In this document: piece after piece, positions 5,893 to 12,384 of the stretch
How positions within the stretch are numbered: the stretch's first letter is position 1
Layout of the letters: every line of letters starts with the position of its first letter
Assembly (NCBI GenBank): GCA_030597645.1
Contig: JAUVRN010000022.1
Location: 1 to 12,501, forward strand
DNA length: 12,501 nucleotides
Direction: 5' to 3'
Source: Candidatus Zixiibacteriota bacterium
Lineage (GTDB): Bacteria; Zixibacteria; MSB-5A5; JAUVRN01
Notes under the pieces: model-generated
Database searches by the model: none
The model's input: only the letters and a program-made list of their open reading frames with translations
Told to the model about the DNA's origin: nothing
Program-made: the position numbers and the translations under genes

Positions 5893-8523
5893 ATGGCACG
5901 CAGATTCACCGTGCTGTGTCTGGCGGCCATGGCGGTTGCCATAACCCAGGACAGCGCCGTTTCACGGTCACTTCCACAATCCCGCGGCGACGGGCCTCGC
6001 CACGCTCTGGGCGCGAGCGCCAGCCCGTACACGACCAACCGGACACATCGGATCGGCAACGTGGCCTTTACGGCCACGAACTGGGGGTTCTTCGGCAGCG
6101 AAACGCGTACGCAGACCGATCCCTGCACGGGGCGGCCGGCCGAGTCGTTCGAGTTCCCAAGGGGCTCGGCGATCGAGTATCTCTACCAGGGCGCCATGTG
6201 GGTGGGCGCCGTCAAGGGCCGCGACACGCTGGTGTCGGTGGGCGCCGATGGCTGGTACGACGTCCACGAGTTCTTCCCCTTGCCCTATCCCGAGGGCGAC
6301 ATCGTGGAGCGTACGATACGCCCGACCCTGAGGGCGTCCGCCAATTCACGCTGCGGGGACGTGGAGTTTTCTCAGGCTGCGGTCTCGGAGCAGGATTTTG
6401 TCGCCGTGTACTATGACACGGTGACCAACATCCAGTTCGTCGATCAGGATCCTATCGACGGCCGGCCGCACATCCCTATCGGTCTCGAAATTCGACAGGA
6501 GTCCTACGCCTGGTCCTTCGACTATGCGGAGGACTTCATCCTGATGCATATCGATCTGCGTAACATCAGCCGGGACGTGATTCGGGATCTCTACATGGGC
6601 CTCTACATGGACCACGACGTGCACCACGTCAATCTCGGGCTCGAGGGTTATCAGGACGACATCACGGGGTTTACACCCACCGTGCCATCGGTGGCGGGCG
6701 CAGGCTTTCTGGATACCATCAACATTGCCTGGATCGCCGACAATGACGGCGACCCGGCCGGCGGGCGCTACGGGTTGGCGTCACCCACGGGGGTGGTCGG
6801 AGTGCGTGTGGTGCAGGCGCCGACGTCCGATCTCCAGTTTGCATTCAACTGGTGGATATCCAACCAGACGGCCGCACAGGACTGGGGGCCGCGAAAGCGC
6901 AGCAACCCGATCGACTTCGTCAGCGGCAACCTCGGGACCCCCGAGGGCGACCGCGCCAAGTACCAGGTGCTCTCCAACGGAGAATTCGACTACGACCAGA
7001 TCGAATCGGCCATTGATCACCAGGTGGACGGCTGGATGCCCCCGGTGGCCAATCCCGTGCTCGCCGAGGACCTCGCGGACGGATTCGACACCCGATATCT
7101 GCTGTCGTTCGGTCCCTTCAATGTTGTTCCCGACAGTACGCTGCCCCTCACGATCGCCCTGATCGCGGGCGCGGACTTTCACGAAGACCCGCAGAACTTT
7201 CAGACCTTCTTCGATCCCGGGCGGCCCGACCAGTATCTGGAGCGCCTGGATCTGACCGACTTCGCGCGCAACGCACAGTGGGCGGGCTGGGTGTACGATA
7301 CGCCGGGATTCGACACGGATGGCAACGGGACCCGGGGCAGCTATCGCATCGTGGGCGATGACACGATCTATTACTCGGGCGACGGCGTCCCGGATTTTCA
7401 GGGACCGCCACCTCCGCCGGCTCCCGAACTGCGCTTCAAGACAATGCAGCGCAAGATCGTGATGCGCTGGAACGGGGAACGATCGGAGACCGAGCTCGAC
7501 GTGTTCTCCAACCTGGCGGACTTCGAAGGCTATCGCGTGTACCTGAGTCGGCCCGGACAACTCGCCGACTTTGCGCTACTCACCCAGCGCGACCACGTCA
7601 ACTGGCTGCGCCGCCGCTACAGTTCCGGTACGCAGCGCTGGGTCGTCAAGGATCCGCCGTTCGATCTCGACTCGCTGCAGGCACTGTACCAGGCGCTCGT
7701 CGATACGGCGGTCTTCACGAGTCACTGGAACCCGAGGCCGGGGACGCCGTTCCATCCGGACAGTTTCAAGATCGCCGAGGTCAACCGGGCACTGCGCGAG
7801 GTGCGGTTGGATCCCATCGATCCATCCAAACTGGACACCAATTACTATTACTTCCAGCGCTATGGATCGAACGAAATGGCAGACGACGTGGGGCTGGCCA
7901 ACCTGGTCGACCACATGAACTACGGCAGCGGGGGCGGGAGCGGAGAGCGGGGCGGCAACGCGCCACACTATGACACGCTCTGGGAACACGGCGAGCCGTA
8001 CGACAAGTCCTACGAGTACGAATACGCCGTCGACGGCCTGCAGCTGGCGGAACCCGTCTTCCTGGCGGTGACTACCTTTGACTTCGGCAATCCTGCCCCC
8101 GGGCTGTCATCACTGGAGTCATCCCCGCTGGCGACCATGGAGCAGGTCTGGCCGATCAACTCGGCAGACATCGTGGAATCGAATCAGCCCAAACCGGGTG
8201 TGTACCCCAATCCCTATCGCCTGGCCGACGACTACAACGCGTCGGGCTGGGAAGATCCCACGCGCCAGGGAACGGACCCGGAGCGCTCGCGCAAGGTGAC
8301 CTTCACCAACGTGCCGTCCACGTGCACCGTGTCGATCTGGACGCTCGACGGCGATCTCGTGCGGAAACTTGACCACGATGCCCATCCGCTATCATCGGAT
8401 GCGACCGTGGTTGTGTGGGACCTCATCACACGGAACACGCAGGCCGTGAAGACGGGTATCTACATCTACACCGTGGAGAGTGAATTCGGTACGGATGTGG
8501 GAAAGCTCGTCATTGTGAAATAA
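5893..8523 (+). CDS. large secreted protein with Fn3-like region and C-terminal sorting/FlgD-like domain (paralogue 2)
   Basis: This 876-residue protein is colinear with the preceding gene product and, by eye, identical at roughly two thirds or more of positions. It has a signal peptide (hydrophobic residues about 5-18), the same EYLYQGAMW, DNDGDP, MDHDVHH and DTDGNG motifs, a PPPPPAP hinge (505-511), the F-E-G-Y-R-V-Y fibronectin-like strand, and the C-terminal domain from YPNPY (771-775) to G-K-L-V-I-V-K. The main differences are the signal peptide and a Gly/Ser-rich stretch at about residues 678-689, where paralogue 1 has an unrelated charged segment. GAGGAGGTG at 5880-5888 fixes the ATG at 5893, although the frame is open further upstream. 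Function is unknown; a paired or alternative surface protein is the natural inference. The end converges on the minus-strand dockerin-like gene, 109 bases away. Confidence 0.85.
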   Translation: MARRFTVLCLAAMAVAITQDSAVSRSLPQSRGDGPRHALGASASPYTTNRTHRIGNVAFTATNWGFFGSETRTQTDPCTGRPAESFEFPRGSAIEYLYQGAMWVGAVKGRDTLVSVGADGWYDVHEFFPLPYPEGDIVERTIRPTLRASANSRCGDVEFSQAAVSEQDFVAVYYDTVTNIQFVDQDPIDGRPHIPIGLEIRQESYAWSFDYAEDFILMHIDLRNISRDVIRDLYMGLYMDHDVHHVNLGLEGYQDDITGFTPTVPSVAGAGFLDTINIAWIADNDGDPAGGRYGLASPTGVVGVRVVQAPTSDLQFAFNWWISNQTAAQDWGPRKRSNPIDFVSGNLGTPEGDRAKYQVLSNGEFDYDQIESAIDHQVDGWMPPVANPVLAEDLADGFDTRYLLSFGPFNVVPDSTLPLTIALIAGADFHEDPQNFQTFFDPGRPDQYLERLDLTDFARNAQWAGWVYDTPGFDTDGNGTRGSYRIVGDDTIYYSGDGVPDFQGPPPPPAPELRFKTMQRKIVMRWNGERSETELDVFSNLADFEGYRVYLSRPGQLADFALLTQRDHVNWLRRRYSSGTQRWVVKDPPFDLDSLQALYQALVDTAVFTSHWNPRPGTPFHPDSFKIAEVNRALREVRLDPIDPSKLDTNYYYFQRYGSNEMADDVGLANLVDHMNYGSGGGSGERGGNAPHYDTLWEHGEPYDKSYEYEYAVDGLQLAEPVFLAVTTFDFGNPAPGLSSLESSPLATMEQVWPINSADIVESNQPKPGVYPNPYRLADDYNASGWEDPTRQGTDPERSRKVTFTNVPSTCTVSIWTLDGDLVRKLDHDAHPLSSDATVVVWDLITRNTQAVKTGIYIYTVESEFGTDVGKLVIVK

Positions 8524-8548
8524 CTGCCCGGGCAGGGGCGCATCTTCT

Positions 8549-8609
8549 CAGTCGGTCGGGAGGTGCCGACTGGGGTACGCCACTTCTGCACCGTCGTGCA
8601 GCGTACCCC
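8549..8609. terminator. two abutting hairpins between convergent genes, possible bidirectional terminator
   Basis: Stem one pairs CAGTCGG (8549-8555) with CCGACTG (8566-8572). Stem two pairs GGGGTACGC (8572-8580) with GCGTACCCC (8601-8609) and has an inner TGCAC/GTGCA stem (8587-8591 with 8596-8600) around a CGTC loop. They share base 8572, so the two may be alternative or stacked folds. The position in the 109-base gap between two converging genes suits a two-way terminator, but there is no T-run on either side. A further perfect palindrome, CTGCCCGGGCAG, lies at 8524-8535, right after the stop of paralogue 2. Confidence 0.5.
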
Positions 8610-8632
8610 GGTCCGCTCACATCCCTGTCTTG

Positions 8633-9823
8633 CTAGTAGTCCCAGGGATAGTGTGATCTCAACTCGCACACGGTCCCCTCGGGCGTGGTGGCGAGGTCCA
8701 CCGGGAACTCGAGCGGCTCGTCGCCCGGTTCGAGGTACAGCTCCACGAACCGGATCGTGTACGCGCCGGGCGGCAGCTCCCAGATCTCGTAATGGACATC
8801 GAAGAGGCAGAGACAGAAGCAGAACCCCAGACTGTCGGGTGATTCGCGCTCCGTGATCGTGATCAAGTCCCCCGTCACCGACATGTCGGCCCCGATCACG
8901 GGGCAGCAATTGAACCCCGCGTTGAGGTGTTCGAGGTAGAGCACCGAGTTCCCGGCATCGTACCGGTACACCGCGCAATCCTGGTTGGAGGGCACGGAGT
9001 CCGCAAGAACGGCGGCGCCGAGCGGTTTGCAGCCGAACGTGGTGACGATGCGCAGCATCGGACTGGTCCCTGTGCCCCAGGGATAGGTGGACCGAGCCAC
9101 GCAGTGCGAGTCGGCCGCCGGGCCGGCGGGCCGCGTGACCTCAGACTGAAGCGGATCATCTCCTGGATTGCGATACGGCTCCTCGACGGTGATGGTGTAG
9201 TCCCCGGGTGCGACGTCACCGATCTCGTACTGCAGGTCGAACAGGCAGAGACAGTCGCAGCCGCCGGACCCGTCGAAGTGCTCCGATTCGATAATTCGGA
9301 TTAGACCGACTTCGCGCTCCACGGCCACGTGGATTTCGCCCGGACAGCAGTTGAAGCCGGCATTCAGGTGCTGGATCTGCAGGGTGCCCAGGCCGTCGTA
9401 CAGCCAGAACATGCAGTCCTGGTCAGCGGCCGGGCCCGCCGCTCCCGTCTCTACCGTGAACAGCTTGCAGCCGTCGTGAGTAACGGGTACCCCTTCGGGC
9501 GGACACGACGGCGCTGCCCCGCCGCGAAAGATGAAGCCGATGAGGCTGATCGCATCGGCGCTGGTCACGGCGTAGTCGTGGTTGACGTCTGCGCACTCCG
9601 GGGGCTCCGGTGTCGGCCCCCCCTTGAAAACGTAGTTGACGATGGAGATGATATCGGCCGCCGTGATCGCACCGTCCTGAGTGAGGTCGCCGCACTCGAA
9701 GGCCGCGGCTGTGGCACCGAGGGGCCCACATGTGAGCGCGACAGCGCAGATCCCTGTGAGAAGCAGAACAAGAGCGCGAGTGTCTGCAGCACGTTTCCCG
9801 GGAGGTCCGGTTAATCCAAGCAT
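8633..9823 (-). CDS. secreted dockerin-like protein with duplicated cysteine-rich domain
   Basis: This 396-residue protein has no recognised function. Residues 1-41 form a signal peptide (R-rich start, hydrophobic 17-32, A-x-A-type end). Two dockerin/EF-hand-like calcium loops follow (46-57 and 79-90: D-L-T-Q-D-G and D-V-N-H-D-Y), each trailed by the usual aliphatic helix and an F-x-G-G end. The rest is a domain repeated twice (about 119-250 and 264-396). Each copy starts GCK and carries LNAGFNCCP (153-161; 300-308), then C-x-CLCLFD (189-196; 335-342) followed by a Y-E-I strand, and closes with a Tyr-Pro-Trp (247-249; 392-394). ATG at 9823 is preceded by GGGGAG at about eight bases, and the frame's upstream extension lacks a signal peptide. 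The cysteines suggest disulfides or metal binding outside the cytoplasm. No cohesin or glycosidase is nearby, so a cellulosome role is not supported. Confidence 0.85.
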   Translation of the reverse strand: MLGLTGPPGKRAADTRALVLLLTGICAVALTCGPLGATAAAFECGDLTQDGAITAADIISIVNYVFKGGPTPEPPECADVNHDYAVTSADAISLIGFIFRGGAAPSCPPEGVPVTHDGCKLFTVETGAAGPAADQDCMFWLYDGLGTLQIQHLNAGFNCCPGEIHVAVEREVGLIRIIESEHFDGSGGCDCLCLFDLQYEIGDVAPGDYTITVEEPYRNPGDDPLQSEVTRPAGPAADSHCVARSTYPWGTGTSPMLRIVTTFGCKPLGAAVLADSVPSNQDCAVYRYDAGNSVLYLEHLNAGFNCCPVIGADMSVTGDLITITERESPDSLGFCFCLCLFDVHYEIWELPPGAYTIRFVELYLEPGDEPLEFPVDLATTPEGTVCELRSHYPWDY

Positions 9824-10032
9824 CGTTTTTCTCCCCGGGATGGTGTGGTGCGTGAAACGAGGTGCAGTACGAACCGATCCCGCGTCCCGGGGGAGGCGGG
9901 GTGTCAGGGCACGAAGAAGCCGGAACTCAACAGAAAAGAAACGCGGGCCAGAGAGAATTCCAAGAGTTATCGCTTGATGGGGGGCAGACTCGGTTTTCTT
10001 GCCAACCTGTAGTCGGAGCCCTGAAGTTCCGG

Positions 10033-10061
10033 CAAGAGAAAGGCCGCCCCCACACGCGGCC
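10033..10061 (-). terminator. intrinsic terminator on the minus strand
   Basis: GGCCGC (10042-10047) pairs with GCGGCC (10056-10061) around an 8-base loop. Read on the minus strand, the stem is followed at once by TTTCTCTT, giving the stem plus U-rich tail expected of a Rho-independent terminator. It lies about 240 bases after the stop of the two-helix membrane protein gene and before the promoter region of the dockerin-like gene. Confidence 0.6.
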
Positions 10062-10126
10062 ATTCTGTGTCTGCAAAAGAGGTCAACTCGGGCGGGATTC
10101 AGGAAAGCCCGATCAATCTCGGAAGG

Positions 10127-10166
10127 AAAAAAAAGAGGGCGGACCCTTATTCAAAGGAGGACCCTC
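10127..10166 (-). terminator. probable terminator with T8 tract on the minus strand
   Basis: On the minus strand GAGGG (from 10166) can pair with CCCTC (ending 10135), followed directly by eight T residues (10134-10127). The intervening 22 bases can form a smaller CCTT/AAGG stem. The outer stem is only 5 bp, so the hairpin is modest, but the T8 tract and the position about 140 bases after the STAS/two-helix operon fit a terminator. Confidence 0.5.
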
Positions 10167-10304
10167 CCCACCCGTTGACAGGAGGTTGCGGCCCGCCCAA
10201 CAGGTCGACCCGTAGACACCCGTATTATTCCCCGCGTACGAAGCCTGTCCGGCAGCGCAGGCGGGATAAGTGTAATATGTTGTTTGGCAAGAAGTTGCGG
10301 ACAG

Positions 10305-10556
10305 CTAACCAGAGAATCTGTTGTACAGCCAGGCGAATGCGGCACCGGCGACAAGACCATCGAGCAAGCCATACAACGTACCGACCACAATCGACCACAC
10401 CGATCCGTCGTGCGTGTAGCCGGGGTAGAGCCCGTCCATCATGGTGAGGAAGGCACTGCCGTAGCCACACGCGCTGTCGGCGGCGGCCGTCAGCAGCATG
10501 GCCGCACCCCAGGTGATCCCGGCGGCCAGTGCCGCTCCGCGGATACTCAGATTCAT
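10305..10556 (-). CDS. small two-helix membrane protein ('bacteriophage holin'-like)
   Basis: This 83-residue protein has two predicted membrane helices (about 7-27 and 53-77) joined by a loop containing GYGSAFL and YPGY (44-47). The second helix carries G-T-L-Y-G-L-L-D-G and ends A-W-L-Y-N. It resembles small chromosomal proteins that pipelines label 'bacteriophage holin'; that label is recalled, not tested. There are no phage genes around, so lysis is unlikely to be its job. AGGAGG (10570-10565) lies eight bases before the ATG at 10556 and overlaps a possible GTG at 10565, which rules that earlier start out. The ATG overlaps the STAS gene stop by 4 bases, indicating coupled translation and probably a shared process. 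Confidence 0.75.
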   Translation of the reverse strand: MNLSIRGAALAAGITWGAAMLLTAAADSACGYGSAFLTMMDGLYPGYTHDGSVWSIVVGTLYGLLDGLVAGAAFAWLYNRFSG

Positions 10557-10939
10557 AGGTCGCACCTCCTAAGAAAGGGGCCGGCGAGGACGGAGAACCA
10601 CACCCTTAACCCCCACAGCGCCTCTTCCACGGAGTCCTGAATATCGAAGATCTCGGTGAGGCGTGCAATTACCACGAGTTCCTTGATGCGATCGGTCAGG
10701 CCGGAGAGAATGATCTGGGCACCCACGTCCTCGTACGCCTTGTGGGTGCCGATCAGCGCGCCGATGCCCGCCGAGGCCATCCAGTCGAGCTTGGACAGAT
10801 CGATGACCGCCTTGCGCGTGCCGCTCGCCAGGTAGCCGTTCATGACTTCCTGGATCTGCTTTTTTTCCGGTTCGCCGGGGATGCGCCCTTCCAGGCTCAC
10901 CACGACTACGTCACGTATGGAACGCGAGTTGATTTTCAT
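10553..10939 (-). CDS. STAS-domain protein, anti-sigma-factor-antagonist type
   Basis: This 128-residue protein is one STAS domain, as in SpoIIAA and RsbV, which bind anti-sigma kinases and are switched off by serine phosphorylation. It shows the opening strand V-V-V-V-S-L-E-G-R-I (11-20), the V-I-D-L-S strand (45-49), and M-A-S-A-G-I-G (54-60), where Ser56 aligns with the phosphorylated Ser58 of SpoIIAA; the preceding family Asp is Ala here. After the normal end of the fold there is a tail of about 20 residues rich in Leu, Trp and Phe (L-W-G-L-R-V-W-F, 108-115) that could touch the membrane. GGAGGC, four bases upstream, and a promoter at 10960-10988 support the ATG at 10939. No partner kinase or sigma factor is in the window. 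It is coupled to the two-helix protein gene by an ATGA overlap. Confidence 0.88.
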   Translation of the reverse strand: MKINSRSIRDVVVVSLEGRIPGEPEKKQIQEVMNGYLASGTRKAVIDLSKLDWMASAGIGALIGTHKAYEDVGAQIILSGLTDRIKELVVIARLTEIFDIQDSVEEALWGLRVWFSVLAGPFLRRCDL

Positions 10940-10959
10940 TCTGCCTCCAGAGTAGCGCT

Positions 10960-10988
10960 ATTCTATTGGCGCGCGGTGCCCGGGTCAA
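10960..10988 (-). promoter_or_regulatory. sigma-70-like promoter for the STAS/two-helix operon
   Basis: On the minus strand TTGACC (10988-10983) and TAGAAT (10965-10960) are separated by exactly 17 bases. Transcription would begin near 10953, leaving a leader of about a dozen bases that just includes the GGAGG ribosome binding site before ATG 10939. Confidence 0.7.
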
Positions 10989-11003
10989 GTCGGCCCCTGC
11001 GCG

Positions 11004-11021
11004 GACCGGGCTTCCCCGGTC
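11004..11021 (-). terminator. hairpin directly after the UPF0210 gene
   Basis: GACCGGG (11004-11010) pairs perfectly with CCCGGTC (11015-11021) around a CTTC loop (GAAG on the minus strand). It begins one base past the UPF0210 stop codon on the minus strand. No T-run follows, so it may be a Rho-assisted terminator or a 3'-end-stabilising hairpin. With the promoter at 10960-10988 it separates the UPF0210 transcript from the STAS operon. Confidence 0.55.
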
Positions 11022-11022
11022 G

Positions 11023-12384
11023 TCAGTTCGTAAGCGATTGCAGCGTGGCCGGGATGCGCCCGCCCCGCTGTATGAATCGATCCGCGCGAAACCGCGATAT
11101 GGGCATCACCGGCGCCGTACCCAGCAGGCCCCCGAATTCGAGCCGGTCACCCACCGCGTAGCCGATGGCCGGAATGATGCGCACCGACGTGGTCTTGTTG
11201 TTGACGCAGCCGATCGCCATCTCATCGGCGATCACGGCCGCAATCGTCTCGGCGGTCGTGTCGCCCGGTACGGCCACCATGTCGAGCCCGACCGAACAGA
11301 CGGCGGTCATGGCCTCGAGCTTCTCCAGGGAGAGGGCGCCGGCCTCTACCGCGCTCACCATCCCGGCATCCTCGGCGACCGGTATAAACGCACCAGACAT
11401 GCCTCCTACGTACGAACTGGCCATGGCGCCGCCCTTCTTGACGGCATCGTTGAGCAGGGCCAGGGCCGCCGTGCTGCCGGGCGCCCCCACCCGCTCGATG
11501 CCGAGCGCCTCGATCACCCGGGCCACGGAGTCGCGTACCTTTGGTGTGGGGGCCAGCGACAGATCGACGATGCCGAAATCGACACCGAGACGGTCGGAGA
11601 CTTTGCGGCCTACCATCTCACCCATGCGCGTCACCTTGAACGCCGTGCGTTTGATCGTCTCGGCCATCGTGCCCAGGTCGGCGTCGCCAGCCTGTTCCAC
11701 GGCGGCGAGTATCACACCCGGCCCCGATATGCCGACGTTGACGACCACATCCGGCTCCGAGACGCCGTGCATCGCACCGGCGACGAACGGGTTGTCATCC
11801 GGCATGTTGCAGAACACGCTGAGCTTGGCACAGCCGACACTGGACCGGTCCGCGGTCGCCTCGGCCGTGGCGCGAACCACTTCACCCATGCGGGCCACCG
11901 CGTCCATGTTGATCCCGGCACGTGAAGAGGCCACGTTGATCGACGAGCAGACGCGGTCGGTTCGGGCCAGAGCCTCGGCGATGCTGTCGATGAGGGTCCA
12001 GTCACCGGGTGTCGCGCCTTTCTGGACCAGCGCCGAGAATCCCCCCACGAAATCTATGCCGAGCTGGGCCGCCGTGCGATCGAGAGTCTCGGCCAGCGCC
12101 AGAAAGCCCTCGCGGTCGAAGCCGTTGCCTACAATCGCCAGCGGCGTGACCGATATGCGCCGATTGGCGATGGGTACACCGAACTCTGCCTCGATTCGGT
12201 CCACGGTGGCCACCAGATCGCCCGCCGCCCTCTGGAGCTTGGCCGCCACCAGGTCACAGGCGCGGCGTACCGACCGGTCCGCACAGTCCAGCAGGGAGAT
12301 ACCGAGCGTCACGGTTCGAATGTCCAGGTGCTCCACACGTGTCATGTGGATGGTCTCGAGAATCTCGGCAGGATCGTACGGCAT
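11023..12384 (-). CDS. UPF0210 / DUF711 ('PFL family') protein
   Basis: This cytoplasmic protein closely follows the UPF0210 family as I recall it from Streptococcus pneumoniae SP0239 (about 445 residues). Shared blocks in order include T-L-G-I-S-L-L-D-C, FVGGFSALVQKG, D-R-V-C-S-S-I-N-V, the glycine-rich V-G-I-S-G-P-G-V, FGIVDLSLAPTP, G-S-T-A-A-L-A-L-L-N-D, GGMSGAFIPV and EFGGLLGTAPVM. Its biochemical role is not established; it is called PFL-like for distant similarity to pyruvate formate-lyase folds. In many bacteria the gene sits beside a small ACT-domain gene (UPF0237), which would lie beyond the window edge. From ATG 12384 the product is 453 residues, the family length. The frame is open to a GTG at 12459 (478 residues); neither start has a good Shine-Dalgarno sequence, and I prefer 12384 because family members start at the E-I-L-E-T-I helix. 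Confidence 0.9.
   Translation of the reverse strand: MPYDPAEILETIHMTRVEHLDIRTVTLGISLLDCADRSVRRACDLVAAKLQRAAGDLVATVDRIEAEFGVPIANRRISVTPLAIVGNGFDREGFLALAETLDRTAAQLGIDFVGGFSALVQKGATPGDWTLIDSIAEALARTDRVCSSINVASSRAGINMDAVARMGEVVRATAEATADRSSVGCAKLSVFCNMPDDNPFVAGAMHGVSEPDVVVNVGISGPGVILAAVEQAGDADLGTMAETIKRTAFKVTRMGEMVGRKVSDRLGVDFGIVDLSLAPTPKVRDSVARVIEALGIERVGAPGSTAALALLNDAVKKGGAMASSYVGGMSGAFIPVAEDAGMVSAVEAGALSLEKLEAMTAVCSVGLDMVAVPGDTTAETIAAVIADEMAIGCVNNKTTSVRIIPAIGYAVGDRLEFGGLLGTAPVMPISRFRADRFIQRGGRIPATLQSLTN

Larger units (their letters stand above)
9824..10304. other. gene-free stretch with two minus-strand terminator-like elements
   Basis: I find no supportable gene in these 481 bases; open frames here lack start signals and resemble nothing known. 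The half next to 9823 must hold the promoter of the dockerin-like gene, but I cannot identify it with confidence. The other half contains an A8 run (10127-10134) and the two structures listed separately. A TTGACA hexamer at 10175-10180 has no matching -10 element at normal spacing. Confidence 0.55.

Noticed and set aside
6781..7560. Minus-strand open frame (259 codons) inside paralogue 2
   Set aside because: It is the shadow of a conserved protein; similar shadows appear at the matching place in paralogue 1 (4072-4722), as expected from the paralogy rather than from a real gene.
10175..10203. TTGACA as a plus-strand -35 promoter box
   Set aside because: The hexamer at 16-18 bases downstream is CAACAG-like, not a -10 element, and no plus-strand gene follows.
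9862..10447. Plus-strand open frames in the gene-free stretch
   Set aside because: There is no ribosome binding site at their starts, the composition is Pro/Arg-rich and low-complexity, and they run into the antisense of the two-helix protein gene.
10305..10556. Evidence of a prophage from the holin-like protein
   Set aside because: No capsid, tail, integrase, endolysin or attachment site is visible; the gene is coupled to a STAS gene instead.
10966..11925. Plus-strand open frame (319 codons) opposite the UPF0210 gene
   Set aside because: It is His/Arg/Gly-rich with no domain and lies opposite a gene matching its family from end to end.
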